Part shown: piece by piece, positions 52,274 through 61,283 of the stretch
Position numbering within the stretch: position 1 is the first letter of the stretch
Layout: each line of letters begins with the position of its first letter
Assembly (NCBI RefSeq): GCF_963677195.1
Contig: NZ_OY781918.1
Location: forward strand, 3,832,923-3,896,922
DNA: 64,000 nt
DNA from: an uncultured Marinifilum sp.
Lineage (GTDB): Bacteria; Bacteroidota; Bacteroidia; Bacteroidales; Marinifilaceae
Reading direction: 5' to 3'
Program-made: the position numbers and the translations under genes
The notes under the pieces: model-generated
The model's database searches: none
Seen by the model: only the letters and a program-made list of their open reading frames with translations
Told to the model about the DNA's origin: nothing

Positions 52274-52870
52274 CTACTTTTTAAGACCAACAAAACGAAT
52301 TACCATTGCTTTTCCACGATGCAGTTCTCCTTCATCTAAATCTACTTCTAATTCCTGCAAATAAACAGGTTCAAATTCATAGAAATCTTTTTTAATTTCA
52401 GATATATCGTAAAGCATACTCTCGTTCTGTGGTCCTCCAGATTTTCTTCCCAATTGCTTTTTAGAAAACACTTCCATAATAATATGTCCATTTTCACAAA
52501 CCGAATCGGATATAAACTGATGTGCGACTGATCTGTCTTCCTCATTTAAATGCAGGTAAAACACACCTACTACATCAAAATACCCTGAAGAAACAGGTAG
52601 ATTTAAAATATCAGCTTGAAAATAATTTGCTTTTTGTTTATGTAAATCCAAAAATGATTTAGCATTAGTCACAGCTTGCTGGCTATAATCAAAGGCATCA
52701 ACCTGCCAGGATTGTTTGGCTGCAAATACAGCGTTTCTGCCTTCGCCCTCGCCAGGTAATAATATTCGCCCTGGAGTAATCTTAAGCAATTCCTTACTAA
52801 AAAACTCGTTAGGCTTGGTTCCATAAATATTTTTCGACTCAAAATATCTTTCATCCCAACTCTCTCTCAT
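52274..52870 (-). CDS. Class I SAM-dependent methyltransferase (TehB-like)
   Basis: 198 residues with the SAM-binding Rossmann fold. Motif I is the LLPGEGEGRNAVFAA stretch near residue 37. Motif II lies in WQVDAFDYSQQAVTNAKSF, and YFDVVGVFYLHLNEEDR corresponds to the post-motif region. The order matches small TehB-type/thiol methyltransferases. The substrate is unknown. No operon partner. Confidence 0.85.
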   Translation of the reverse strand: MRESWDERYFESKNIYGTKPNEFFSKELLKITPGRILLPGEGEGRNAVFAAKQSWQVDAFDYSQQAVTNAKSFLDLHKQKANYFQADILNLPVSSGYFDVVGVFYLHLNEEDRSVAHQFISDSVCENGHIIMEVFSKKQLGRKSGGPQNESMLYDISEIKKDFYEFEPVYLQELEVDLDEGELHRGKAMVIRFVGLKK

Positions 52871-52941
52871 CTCGATACTGCTTTAAATTACGAAACCACA
52901 AATCGCAAAATTTGTGGTTCGTGTATTTTATTTGTTATAAT

Positions 52942-53631
52942 TTACTTTCCTCCAATTGCTTTCTCGTATTCTTTTTTATATAAATTCAACTGATTGGTTA
53001 ATCTTTCTATTTCCTCTTCGTTTTGAGACTTTACTTTACGTAACCAACCAAGCTTTCCATCTTTTTCTTCGATTAACTTTTTAAGTTTTTCAATTTCAAC
53101 ATCCTTTTGTGAAATAATGGCAGATATTTTCTTTTTCTCTGCATCCATTTTTTTCTTATCCCACTCTGCTTCAACACCTGCTGATTTTAATTCTTTTGTT
53201 AATCTTGCCGATTCCGATTTTAGATTCTGAATTTGTTTTGTCATATCAGCAATTAAACTTTCGTTATTGGCATTCTGATTAATAACATTATTATATTTCT
53301 CAAGAGTTTCGTCCAATCGTGTTTTTAATGCTGTTGTATCAGAAGATAATCCCATTAACTCTGTACTTAACTCATCAATTTCGGTATTTTTCATGGCATT
53401 ACTTTCAGCCATACTATTTTTCATTTCGTTAAACTCAGCCAATGTAAGATCCAGCTTCGAATTTAATTCACTAAGCTGTTTCTTCTTTTTCGAATTTTCT
53501 TTATCAAGGGCAGTAACTTTTGCATCGCTTCGGCGCTTAGCATATTCTAACTCTTCATATTTTTTTTTGGATACTACACAAGAAGTAAGCATTAAAGATG
53601 CCATAGATAAAACGAACAATTTATTTCTCAT
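52942..53631 (-). CDS. Coiled-coil lipoprotein
   Basis: 229 residues from the ATG at 53629-53631, giving MRNKLFVLSMASLMLTSC, a lipoprotein signal with Cys at residue 18. The rest is one long coiled coil (KKKYEELEYAKRRSDAKVTA through LKKLIEEKDGKLGWLRKVKS). A longer start at 53673 would add 14 residues before the signal. Bacteroidota have many such lipoproteins near OmpA-type proteins, with probable envelope-structural roles. Confidence 0.8.
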   Translation of the reverse strand: MRNKLFVLSMASLMLTSCVVSKKKYEELEYAKRRSDAKVTALDKENSKKKKQLSELNSKLDLTLAEFNEMKNSMAESNAMKNTEIDELSTELMGLSSDTTALKTRLDETLEKYNNVINQNANNESLIADMTKQIQNLKSESARLTKELKSAGVEAEWDKKKMDAEKKKISAIISQKDVEIEKLKKLIEEKDGKLGWLRKVKSQNEEEIERLTNQLNLYKKEYEKAIGGK

Positions 53632-53797
53632 AGAATGCATTTTTTTTAGATCAATGGATAAATTCCAATTCATTAATTAAACTGAAATACTAGCGAAGAT
53701 ATTTCTTATTCAACAAAAAATAAATAAATCGGCTTAAAATTTAACATTTTTTAAAGCCAAAGCCTTTCAATTCACTTTTCTTGAAATGATATTAACA

Positions 53798-53805
53798 TAT
53801 CTTTG
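53798..53805 (+). promoter_or_regulatory. Promoter -7 box of the 53906 gene
   Basis: TATCTTTG matches TAnnTTTG exactly. The T-rich TTTTCTTG at 53776-53783 could be the -33 region. Predicted transcription start is about 53812, giving a leader of about 95 bases. Confidence 0.45.
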
Positions 53806-53905
53806 TATAGATTAGTGTAAATATAATTATCATTTTTATAAAACTATAGTTTGGCAAACAAATTGATAGTTTCAAAAACAATGAATCTAAAATAAACTAC
53901 ATACT

Positions 53906-55135
53906 ATGCGAAAAATATCTCTATTAAGTCTGGTATTACTATTTTCCACTCTTGTGGGATTTACTCAGGAACCCGACAGCACTAAAGTAAAATCGAACAT
54001 TATTCGAATTGTTGGTAAGCTTACTAACATTCAAAATAAAGAGCCAATTGCATTTGCAAATGTTGGAGTTATGGGTTCTTATATTGGCGCGGCATCAAAT
54101 TTTGATGGAATTTTTGAATTTAAAATTCCTGGTAAATACAGCAAAAAAACAATACAGGCATCGGCTGTAGGCTTTTCTACCTTTACTGCCAAAGTAAGCG
54201 ACTGCATAAAACCCGACACCTTATATATAGAGTTAACACCAAAAAACTATAATATTGGTGAGGTTGAAATAATGGCAGAATCGCTGGTTTTACAAAAAAG
54301 GATAAAAACGGCTAACGAACGCATTCCTCAAAACTATTTACAAACTCCATTTAACTATGATGTATATTATCGTTCGGAAAAATTAGAGAATAATAAACTA
54401 AGTCGCTTAAGGGAAGCTGCCGTAAGAATTTATGACGACAAAGGCTACCAAAGAGCCGATGCTTACCAGGTATTTAAAGAGCGCGGTTATAAATTTCTTC
54501 AGGTTCGGAAAAACTTTGAACCAGCATCTTTGGCCGATGGTTCTACTTACTTAGATGAATTGCTCGAAATGGATATTGTTCGAACTCGTGGTAATATTCT
54601 AAATGGAAACCATATTAGTTTTTACGATTTAAAGCTAGATCAGATTACTGAATATGAAAACGATTCTATTTGGGTAATTAGCTACAAAAGTAAACGCCCA
54701 ATATTGAGTAATACTGGCGATTACTATGCAAAAAGTTATTCTGGTAAAGTCTATATTAAAATTAAAGATTACGCTGTTATTAAAAATGAAACACATGTAG
54801 TTGCCAGCAATTACTCTCCACAAGGCAGAAGTTTTTACGTAAACGAGAATCGTCAGAAATGGAAGCCTTTAAAAATTGAATACGATTTTAGTGTTACCTA
54901 CAAACAACACTCTGGCAGATATTATCTTAGTTACGTAAGCTATAAACGTCATCACGAACTAAAAGAAAAGCTTAATGGCACTAAAAAAACATTGGACATC
55001 AATACAGAAATGTTGATTACGAAAATTAATACGAAAGAACCTGAGGCTATAGAAAAAAGATCTTATTATGAAAACATGCCTTACAATAAAAACTTTTGGG
55101 AATCGTACAATATCATTTTTGATGGTGAAAAATAG
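53906..55135 (+). CDS. Carboxypeptidase-regulatory-like domain protein of unknown function
   Basis: 409 residues with a signal peptide ending LVGFTQ. An N-terminal CarboxypepD_reg-like domain (NIIRIVGKLTNIQNKEPIAF, NFDGIFEFKIPGKYSKKTIQ, ELTPKNYNIGEVEIMAESLV) is followed by a domain with conserved Tyr/Trp patterns resembling large outer membrane-associated proteins (YDVYYRSEKLENNKLSRLRE, KPLKIEYDFSVTYKQHSGRY). There is no barrel or plug, so it is not a TonB receptor. Periplasmic or outer membrane-associated; substrate unknown. Confidence 0.75.
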   Translation: MRKISLLSLVLLFSTLVGFTQEPDSTKVKSNIIRIVGKLTNIQNKEPIAFANVGVMGSYIGAASNFDGIFEFKIPGKYSKKTIQASAVGFSTFTAKVSDCIKPDTLYIELTPKNYNIGEVEIMAESLVLQKRIKTANERIPQNYLQTPFNYDVYYRSEKLENNKLSRLREAAVRIYDDKGYQRADAYQVFKERGYKFLQVRKNFEPASLADGSTYLDELLEMDIVRTRGNILNGNHISFYDLKLDQITEYENDSIWVISYKSKRPILSNTGDYYAKSYSGKVYIKIKDYAVIKNETHVVASNYSPQGRSFYVNENRQKWKPLKIEYDFSVTYKQHSGRYYLSYVSYKRHHELKEKLNGTKKTLDINTEMLITKINTKEPEAIEKRSYYENMPYNKNFWESYNIIFDGEK

Positions 55136-55136
55136 A

Positions 55137-55152
55137 AGAGGCTTTTGCCTCT
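55137..55152 (+). terminator. Terminator of the 53906 gene
   Basis: AGAGGC at 55137-55142 pairs with GCCTCT at 55147-55152, followed by a T-run. It begins one base after the stop codon. Confidence 0.88.
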
Positions 55153-55288
55153 TTTTTTTATTTAAAAATTAGATTGGTTAAATTATCAATATAAAAAGTA
55201 GAAAATTGCTCATCTGTAATTCTAATCTCAATTTAGTTTTACATTTTTCTACAATCATTAATTCCGAAAAAAAATTTAGGCATAAAAA

Positions 55289-55307
55289 AACCGCCTTTTA
55301 GGCGGTT
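55289..55307 (-). terminator. Terminator of the DUF5606 gene
   Basis: AACCGCC at 55289-55295 pairs with GGCGGTT at 55301-55307. The minus strand continues in a T-run. Confidence 0.85.
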
Positions 55308-55329
55308 AAATATTTAGTAGATTTAAAAT

Positions 55330-55749
55330 CTATTCTTCACTTTTTTCTACTTGCTCTTCTTCATTATCCAGATTCTCCAATAAATTATTTTCCTGTAGCA
55401 AATTATACCATTGGAAAACCTTCTTCATATCAGATACATAAACACGATCTTCGTCATAGTTTGGAAGAACTTCTACCATATAAGCCTTAAGTTCTTTCCC
55501 CGAAGCTTTGTGGCTAATAGCTTTTCCTCCGTTTTCTTTCTCTTTAATACTTTTAAAAACCTCAGCTAACTGCACATCACCTTCATCGGTAAAAATTGCA
55601 ATATCCTCTAGAGCACTTATTTTTGAAGTAGCGTAAGCTGGCATGCGTTTCTTGTCTATTAATGATTCTACAATTAATGCATTCTTAGCGTTAGATACCA
55701 TTTTAAAAAGACCTGCATGTCCTGATATAGCTAATATTCCTTTCAACAT
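55330..55749 (-). CDS. DUF5606 family protein
   Basis: 139 residues, cytosolic. The start MLKGILAISGHAGLFKMVSN and the region TDEGDVQLAEVFKSIKEKEN are characteristic of a Bacteroidota-specific conserved family of unknown function (DUF5606). The C-terminal 15 residues are strongly acidic. Transcribed alone from the adjacent DnaJ gene direction, 91 bases after it. Confidence 0.85.
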   Translation of the reverse strand: MLKGILAISGHAGLFKMVSNAKNALIVESLIDKKRMPAYATSKISALEDIAIFTDEGDVQLAEVFKSIKEKENGGKAISHKASGKELKAYMVEVLPNYDEDRVYVSDMKKVFQWYNLLQENNLLENLDNEEEQVEKSEE

Positions 55750-55840
55750 ATTTTCAATTTTTAATTTGGAAGCACAAATTTATAATTCCATTGGATTTTA
55801 TAAAACTATTTGGCAACAAATAGTCAAAATAAGTGGTTTA

Positions 55841-56560
55841 TTATGCGAATCCTCTCTCTTTTTTTATTTGCTCGAAAGCCTCACTAACTTTTTGAAACTT
55901 TTCTTTAGCAGCTTTTTGAACATCTTCACCTAAATAACTTACCTTATCGGGATGATATTTAACAGCCATTTTCTTATAGGCTTTTTTCACTTCATCATTG
56001 CTTACATCTTTGTTAAGACCTAATATTTTATAACTGGCATCGGTATCTTTAACAAACATAGATTTTATGGATGAAAAATCAGCCGATTGAATACCTAGGT
56101 AATATGATATTTTATCGATAAGATTTTGTTCTGCTGCAGAAATAGAACCATCGGCCTGTGCAATTCCAAATAAGAAATGCATTAGTTGCAAACGCGATGA
56201 ATAATCTAAATTAGCCTGTATTTGTCTGCAAACATCATCAACTTGTATATTTTGATTTAAAATATCTCTTAACATTGTAGTTGCATCGGCAGCTCTTACA
56301 GCCCCAAAACTCCTTACAAAATAAGTTTTCACATAATCTAATTCAGAACGAAGAACTTTCCCATCGGCTTTCATAACTGCTGCAACAAGCACCAACAAAC
56401 TCATTACAAAATCACCCTGACGAGTATTTCCAGCTTTTCTTCCTGTTTCAATTTCTACTGTATCAAAAGCAGAACCTACTAAATAACCTAGAATTCCACC
56501 TATTGGACCTAAAAATGCCCAACCTAATCCACCAGCAATCCATTTTCCGTATTTACCCAT
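55841..56560 (-). CDS. TerB-like/DnaJ-domain co-chaperone (DjlA-like)
   Basis: 239 residues. An N-terminal Gly-rich membrane segment (WIAGGLGWAFLGPIGGILGY), a TerB-like helical domain at about 50-150 (VMSLLVLVAAVMKADGKVLR, YFVRSFGAVRAADATTM), and a C-terminal J domain with the essential HPD (KKAYKKMAVKYHPDKVSYLG). This order matches DjlA-type DnaK co-chaperones anchored at the inner membrane. Transcribed alone. Confidence 0.9.
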   Translation of the reverse strand: MGKYGKWIAGGLGWAFLGPIGGILGYLVGSAFDTVEIETGRKAGNTRQGDFVMSLLVLVAAVMKADGKVLRSELDYVKTYFVRSFGAVRAADATTMLRDILNQNIQVDDVCRQIQANLDYSSRLQLMHFLFGIAQADGSISAAEQNLIDKISYYLGIQSADFSSIKSMFVKDTDASYKILGLNKDVSNDEVKKAYKKMAVKYHPDKVSYLGEDVQKAAKEKFQKVSEAFEQIKKERGFA

Positions 56561-56698
56561 ATTCTGGTACTATATTTTAATTATTTTTTTGAATTTTCAT
56601 TCTAATAAATGAAGGATAAAGATAATTTAATTTTGAAAATTTGCAGAAAAATTGCGGAAAGTTAACAAAGTTTAACAGCTTTAAAGCCATATAGAATC

Positions 56699-57280
56699 TT
56701 ACTTTCGCAATTGTTTATCGATTTTAATAATTTGAGGAATTAATAATTCGGAATTGTTGTAAATAACAAAATCAGATTTTTGAATTTTCTCTTTTTCGGG
56801 GATCTGATTTTTAATTCTGGCATTCACCAAATCAGCACTTACACCATCACGTTTCATTACGCGAGAAATTCTAATATCTTCATCAGCAGTAATGCAAATT
56901 ATTTTGTCAAAATTTTTATACAAGCCAGTATCAAACAATATTGCTGATTCTTGAATTACATAAGGAAAATTGGACTTTTTTTTACACCAATCTTCAAAAT
57001 TACTACGCACAACAGGATGTACAATTGCGTTTACTTCCTGCAAAGCCTCGGGCTTATTAAAAATAATATTGGCTAAATATTTTCTATTGAGAATAGAATT
57101 ATTTGTATAAACCTTGGCTCCAAATTTTGCAATTAGTTTTTCTCTAATAAGCGAATTAGAATTCATTAATTTTTTGGCCTCTATATCGGAAACATATACA
57201 GGAATACCAAGTAATTTAAAAACCTTAGCTGCAATAGACTTACCAGTCCCAATTCCTCCTGTTAATCCAATTTTAAGCAT
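56699..57280 (-). CDS. coaE: Dephospho-CoA kinase
   Basis: 193 residues with the P-loop at the start (LTGGIGTGKSIAAK). It phosphorylates dephospho-CoA to CoA, the last step of CoA synthesis. The lid and CoA-binding region (YPYVIQESAILFDTGLY-like, here FPYVIQESAILFDTGLYKNF) and the arginine region RISRVMKRDGVSADLVNARI are in place. It starts nine bases after the ybbR-like gene, in the same transcript. Confidence 0.93.
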   Translation of the reverse strand: MLKIGLTGGIGTGKSIAAKVFKLLGIPVYVSDIEAKKLMNSNSLIREKLIAKFGAKVYTNNSILNRKYLANIIFNKPEALQEVNAIVHPVVRSNFEDWCKKKSNFPYVIQESAILFDTGLYKNFDKIICITADEDIRISRVMKRDGVSADLVNARIKNQIPEKEKIQKSDFVIYNNSELLIPQIIKIDKQLRK

Positions 57281-57289
57281 AATAATAAA

Positions 57290-58300
57290 TTATTGAAGAG
57301 ATTTACGTTTCTCGATAAGGAAAGAAACACTTTGCGGATAAAATCTTACATTCGAAACAAATTCGGGACTTCTTTTTAACTCTATTTTTAATTTGTTAAC
57401 CTCTCCTTTTGCAGCTGTTTCGTAGTTAACTCTTAAATCAAAATGGTCCTCACTTATGCTTTCATATTTATTCATTCCCACAAAATACGACATCTTTACA
57501 TCACCAGGGAACAACCTTAAAATCATAGAGTCTGGTAAATTATCCACTTTAATAGGTACAATTTTTTGAGCTTCGGTAAATCTCACTACCGGAACAGTAA
57601 CTTTAACTTTGGAAGGTAAAATTTCAAGTCCTTCCGTTTTTAAGATACCAACATTTTTTTCTGCTGTTTTCTTTAAATTAGTAAGCAGCAAATTCTCTGT
57701 TTCGGCAACAAAAACAGAATCTAAAATCGACCCGGCTCCTTTTACCAATACACTATCGGGTTCTATAAATATCGATTCCTTTTGCATAAATTGCTGAGCA
57801 AAATCGATAGAAGAATTCAACTTAACAGGAATTTTTTTCTCCACAATTGGCGAAAAAAGAAAATGTATGGTATCAGGACTAATGCTAAGCAACTGAATTC
57901 CAGATGACAATTCTCTTTCTAAACGTTTTGTTATTCCTGATGTTACTAAAGGGTATGCGTTTATGGAGTTATTAATTCGAGCTTTAGTATATTTATTAAC
58001 ATCAAAAGGATTTGATAAAAAAGCTGTACTTAATTTGTAACGCAGCAGATCAAAGCCATAGGCTTGTACACGCAAATCGAGTTGAGCAGGAAGCTCTCCC
58101 ACCAGGACCTTCTCTTGGGGTAAGTTAATATAATTTACAGGATAATTAATGCTTGTAGTATATTCTTTACTAAGAGCGTTTAAAAACCAAAAAATTGTAG
58201 ATAAAGCAACAAAAAACAGGTATGCTAGCAATTTCTTATTCGATTTAATTTTCTCTTTATCGAAAAATTCTTTTAGTTTTTCAAAATCAAAATTATCCAA
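57290..58300 (-). CDS. YbbR-domain protein (CdaR-like)
   Basis: 336 residues. A short N-terminal cytosolic part, one transmembrane helix (LLAYLFFVALSTIFWFLNAL) and a periplasmic part with repeated YbbR-like units (VLVGELPAQLDLRVQAYGFD, KKIPVKLNSSIDFAQQF, KVTVPVVRFTEAQKIVPIKV). In Firmicutes YbbR (CdaR) regulates the diadenylate cyclase; here the gene sits between yajC and coaE, a common Bacteroidota order. Confidence 0.88.
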   Translation of the reverse strand: MDNFDFEKLKEFFDKEKIKSNKKLLAYLFFVALSTIFWFLNALSKEYTTSINYPVNYINLPQEKVLVGELPAQLDLRVQAYGFDLLRYKLSTAFLSNPFDVNKYTKARINNSINAYPLVTSGITKRLERELSSGIQLLSISPDTIHFLFSPIVEKKIPVKLNSSIDFAQQFMQKESIFIEPDSVLVKGAGSILDSVFVAETENLLLTNLKKTAEKNVGILKTEGLEILPSKVKVTVPVVRFTEAQKIVPIKVDNLPDSMILRLFPGDVKMSYFVGMNKYESISEDHFDLRVNYETAAKGEVNKLKIELKRSPEFVSNVRFYPQSVSFLIEKRKSLQ

Positions 58301-58351
58301 AATTTAAGTATTTAAAAGAAACTGTGCCCCGAAGGACACAGTTAAGTTTTA

Positions 58352-58672
58352 TTATTTTTGAGCTACATCGCCCATATCTTTAACAACCGCTGCTTTATCA
58401 ACTTTCAAACGGTTTTGTCCTTCAACTTCCATAATAATTACACGTTCCTGAATTTCAAGAACCTTACCATAAATACCTCCTGTAGTTACTATTTTATCGC
58501 CTTTTTTTAATTCATCGCGAAACTTTTTCATTTCTTTTTGTTTTTTCATCTGAGGACGAATCATAAAGAAATAAAATACCACAATAATAGCACCAAGCAT
58601 AATAAAAGATCCATAAGGACTTTGACCTTCTGCTGGTTGAGCCATCAATAAGATGTTTAACAAATTATTCAT
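58352..58672 (-). CDS. yajC: Preprotein translocase subunit YajC
   Basis: 106 residues. One transmembrane helix (GSFIMLGAIIVVFYFFMIRP) followed by QMKKQKEMKKFRDELKKGDK and the typical VTTGGIYGKVLEIQE. It is part of the SecDF-YajC holotranslocon. Fifty-one bases separate it from the ybbR-like gene, within the transcript of this cluster. Confidence 0.95.
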   Translation of the reverse strand: MNNLLNILLMAQPAEGQSPYGSFIMLGAIIVVFYFFMIRPQMKKQKEMKKFRDELKKGDKIVTTGGIYGKVLEIQERVIIMEVEGQNRLKVDKAAVVKDMGDVAQK

Positions 58673-58733
58673 TTCAATTCAAAATTTAATGGTCTTATCG
58701 ACCGATTTATTATAAAATTACAAAATCTTTATT

Positions 58734-59198
58734 TTATTTAATCTGAGCAGTAATGTAAAGTTTTTTTTCTCTTTTCAAGGTATTTGCATACAAAGTAATT
58801 ACTTTATACTGCTTTCCTGTTCTACCTTCCGAATTAAATTCGATTGTTATTTTCGATTCCGAACCAGATTTTATGGGTTTTTTCTCCCAGTTTACATTCG
58901 TACACCCACAACTACTTTCAATATTAGAGATAATTAAATCTCGGTCTCCAATATTTTTAAAATAAAACTCACAAACTCCAATTTCACCTTCCGAAATCTC
59001 TCCAAATTTATGTATTTCTTTACTAAACTCAAATTTAGGATAAGTAGAACTATCGGCAAATAAAGAATGTTCGATTTTACTATCTTTTTTTTTGCTTTTT
59101 AAATCGCCTGTACATTGCAAAGAAAATATTGCAACTAAAAATAAACTTATAAATATAACTGTGGAAACAATATTATTCCGTACTTCTTGTCTTTTCAT
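58734..59198 (-). CDS. DUF1573 family lipoprotein
   Basis: 154 residues. Signal peptide with a lipobox-like LQC (VAIFSLQCTGD), then the DUF1573 beta-sandwich: FEFSKEIHKFGEISEGEIGV, FYFKNIGDRDLIISNIESSC with the characteristic SCGCT, and IEFNSEGRTGKQYKVITLYA. Periplasmic or outer membrane location. In this cluster it is the usual neighbour between nusB and yajC in Bacteroidota; function unknown. Confidence 0.9.
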   Translation of the reverse strand: MKRQEVRNNIVSTVIFISLFLVAIFSLQCTGDLKSKKKDSKIEHSLFADSSTYPKFEFSKEIHKFGEISEGEIGVCEFYFKNIGDRDLIISNIESSCGCTNVNWEKKPIKSGSESKITIEFNSEGRTGKQYKVITLYANTLKREKKLYITAQIK

Positions 59199-59267
59199 TT
59201 TATAATTAATAGAGCTCGAAAATACTAAAATTTGTGATACTCACCACAGTTTATAGCTAAAAACAAA

Positions 59268-59295
59268 GGTGCGTAAAAGTTTAATTTTACGCACC
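59268..59295. terminator. Terminator between nusB and the DUF1573 gene
   Basis: GGTGCGTAAAA at 59268-59278 pairs perfectly with TTTTACGCACC at 59285-59295, an 11-bp stem. The minus strand continues TTTGTTTTTAGC. It ends or attenuates the nusB transcript before the DUF1573-yajC-ybbR-coaE unit. Confidence 0.85.
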
Positions 59296-59318
59296 CTTTA
59301 TATCGTAATAGAAGAATA

Positions 59319-60269
59319 TTATTTTTCTCCAACCAATCCTCTACCAACTTTTTTCACACTTCCCTTATTTCTCAATTCTTTTACCAATTTATCTAATATT
59401 CCATTAATAAAATTACTACTATTAGAAGTACTGTAAAATTTTGCTATTTCGAGATATTCGTTAAAACTAACTTTTACAGGAACACTTGGAAACTCCTTAA
59501 TTTCGGTAAGAGCCAGTTCCATTATCAGAATATCCATAAAAGCAATTCTTTCCAACTCCCAGTTTTTAGTATTCTGCTGAATTAATTCAACATGCTCGGT
59601 ATGGTTAACTATAGCTTTACGAAACAAATCTCTCATATAAGTTTCATCTTCTTTATCCTTAAATAAAGACATAATCGAAACATCCTGATCGTCGCTCTCT
59701 TTAAATGATTTTACAGTTTTTAATACCATGCTAATGATAAATTCAATTTCATCGTTCCAATAAATACTTTTTTCTTCCATTAAAGAGTAAAAGTCATCAT
59801 CAGTAGCAAGTAAGCTTAAAAAGAATTTCTCTACAAATTTTTTATCTTCCTGATAAGAAGTCGTATCAGAGTTCATATAATTGATATACAATTCAGAATT
59901 TATCAACTTTTCAAACAAAAGCCTGATAAAATCTTCCTGATCGTCCCAGGTAATTGTATTTGAACTAGCATAAGCTTTTAGCTGCAAATTGTTAGCCAAT
60001 TGCTTAATTATTGCATTATCAATAAACTTTGTGTTCGGATTTAAATCCTCTTGGGTAGGAATAATTTTCTCTCTGGCAGTTTCTATCTTCCTTTCGGCAA
60101 CAAATGCCAACTCAACAATCAGCAGAAGCAAATAATGATACAAATCGTATGCTTTCCCCACACTGAAAAACAATTCTTTTTCAGCCTTTGCAATTGAGCG
60201 ATCCTGATTTTTATAATACGCATACAGCAATTGCAGTACTTTTACTCGAAGTAATCTTCTACTAATCAT
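59319..60269 (-). CDS. nusB: Transcription antitermination factor NusB, long Bacteroidota type
   Basis: 316 residues. It begins MISRRLLRVKVLQLLYAYYK. The NusB fold proper is in the C-terminal half (DLFRKAIVNHTEHVELIQQN, WELERIAFMDILIMELALTE, VPVKVSFNEYLEIAKFYSTS). Enterobacterial NusB has about 140 residues; the extra N-terminal region is usual in Bacteroidota. It acts in rRNA antitermination with NusE. Confidence 0.93.
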   Translation of the reverse strand: MISRRLLRVKVLQLLYAYYKNQDRSIAKAEKELFFSVGKAYDLYHYLLLLIVELAFVAERKIETAREKIIPTQEDLNPNTKFIDNAIIKQLANNLQLKAYASSNTITWDDQEDFIRLLFEKLINSELYINYMNSDTTSYQEDKKFVEKFFLSLLATDDDFYSLMEEKSIYWNDEIEFIISMVLKTVKSFKESDDQDVSIMSLFKDKEDETYMRDLFRKAIVNHTEHVELIQQNTKNWELERIAFMDILIMELALTEIKEFPSVPVKVSFNEYLEIAKFYSTSNSSNFINGILDKLVKELRNKGSVKKVGRGLVGEK

Positions 60270-60509
60270 ATCCTTAAAGAACTTTACAAATTAATTATTG
60301 TGGATGCAAATTTAACTTTTTTTTATTTGCTGGCAAGCATTAAATCATTTTTAAGCAAAGAATTCTAAAATATTAGGTTTTTTGTTTTACATATAATAAA
60401 ACAATCATATTCAAATACATCCGAATGAAAAGGTTTGCATACTGATTTTAAATAACCAAATAATGCTGAATAATTCTTTAATTCATAACAATTAGTACAT
60501 ATATTTTTT

Positions 60510-60517
60510 TATTTTTG
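60510..60517 (+). promoter_or_regulatory. Promoter -7 box of the PUR-family gene
   Basis: TATTTTTG matches TAnnTTTG. Transcription would start near 60523, downstream of a possible ATG at 60519, which supports the second start at 60555. Confidence 0.45.
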
Positions 60518-60554
60518 AATGCTAGAAAACAGAATAAATAAAAATTTATTTGAA

Positions 60555-60956
60555 ATGGAAGGTTACGATAAAAAGGAAGGATTTGAAAAAAACAATCGCG
60601 AAGAAATATTTTCTAATGCGGTAAGGGCGGGGAAAAGAACGTACTTCTTTGATGTAAAAGCAACAAGGAAAAACGATTACTATTTAACAATTACAGAAAG
60701 CAAAAAACGTTATGAAAAAGACGGCAGCTTCTCTTTCGAAAAACACAAAGTTTTTTTATACAAAGAAGATTTCGATAAGTTTTCTGATGGTTTACTGGAA
60801 GCTTTAGATTTTATTAGATCATCGAATCATGAAATTTTAGAAACTCCAGAATCTGAATTTTCTTCAAAAAGAAATCATATTGAAAAATCTGAATTAATCG
60901 AAGGACTTGAAGCCGAGGCCTTTTCAAACTTAGAATTTGAAGATTTATCAGAATAA
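60555..60956 (+). CDS. PUR-family DNA/RNA-binding protein (DUF3276)
   Basis: 133 residues from the ATG at 60555-60557 (MEGYDKKEGF); the ATG at 60519 would precede the predicted transcription start. The DUF3276/PUR domain is visible as VRAGKRTYFFDVKATRKNDY, YLTITESKKRYEKDGSFSFE, KHKVFLYKEDFDKFSDGL. Purine-rich nucleic acid binding is the family's known activity. The acidic C-terminal tail is typical of the Bacteroidota members. Confidence 0.9.
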   Translation: MEGYDKKEGFEKNNREEIFSNAVRAGKRTYFFDVKATRKNDYYLTITESKKRYEKDGSFSFEKHKVFLYKEDFDKFSDGLLEALDFIRSSNHEILETPESEFSSKRNHIEKSELIEGLEAEAFSNLEFEDLSE

Positions 60957-60979
60957 AACAAAATCTCATTTCCTAAAAG

Positions 60980-61000
60980 AAGCTGCTATTTTAGCAGCTT
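60980..61000 (+). terminator. Terminator of the PUR-family gene
   Basis: AAGCTGCTA at 60980-60988 pairs with TAGCAGCTT at 60992-61000, followed by a T-run. Confidence 0.88.
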
Positions 61001-61064
61001 TTTTTGTTTCTACAATTTTCGTGTATAAAATCAGTAAAAACTACTATTTTTGCAGTCGGACATA

Positions 61065-61083
61065 TTTTTATTAAGTCTAAAAA
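61065..61083. promoter_or_regulatory. 19-bp dyad upstream of feoAB, possible metal-regulator site
   Basis: TTTTTA at 61065-61070 and TAAAAA at 61078-61083 are spaced by seven bases. The length fits Fur or DtxR/MntR-type operators, and it lies about 80 bases upstream of the predicted promoter. Sequence match to any consensus is not clear. A TATTTTTG box at 61045-61052 offers a second possible promoter. Confidence 0.3.
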
Positions 61084-61144
61084 TAAGAAACAAGCATCTG
61101 CACAACTTCATTTCTTAAGAATACAAAATACCTAAATGTAGGGA

Positions 61145-61175
61145 TTGTGTATAATAGAGAAATCATATACGTTTG
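61145..61175 (+). promoter_or_regulatory. Promoter of the feoAB transcript
   Basis: TTG at 61145-61147, a 20-base spacer and TACGTTTG at 61168-61175 fit the Bacteroidota housekeeping sigma consensus (TTTG, about 19 bases, TAnnTTTG). It predicts a leader of about 100 bases before the start at 61284. Confidence 0.5.
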
Positions 61176-61283
61176 ACTATTATTTTAATAGGTAATTCAA
61201 TAACAAAACGCATAGATAAAATGAATTGTTAATGGATGATTTTCAGCTAAATATTTGTTTAGCAAAACGGAAATAAGCAACAA

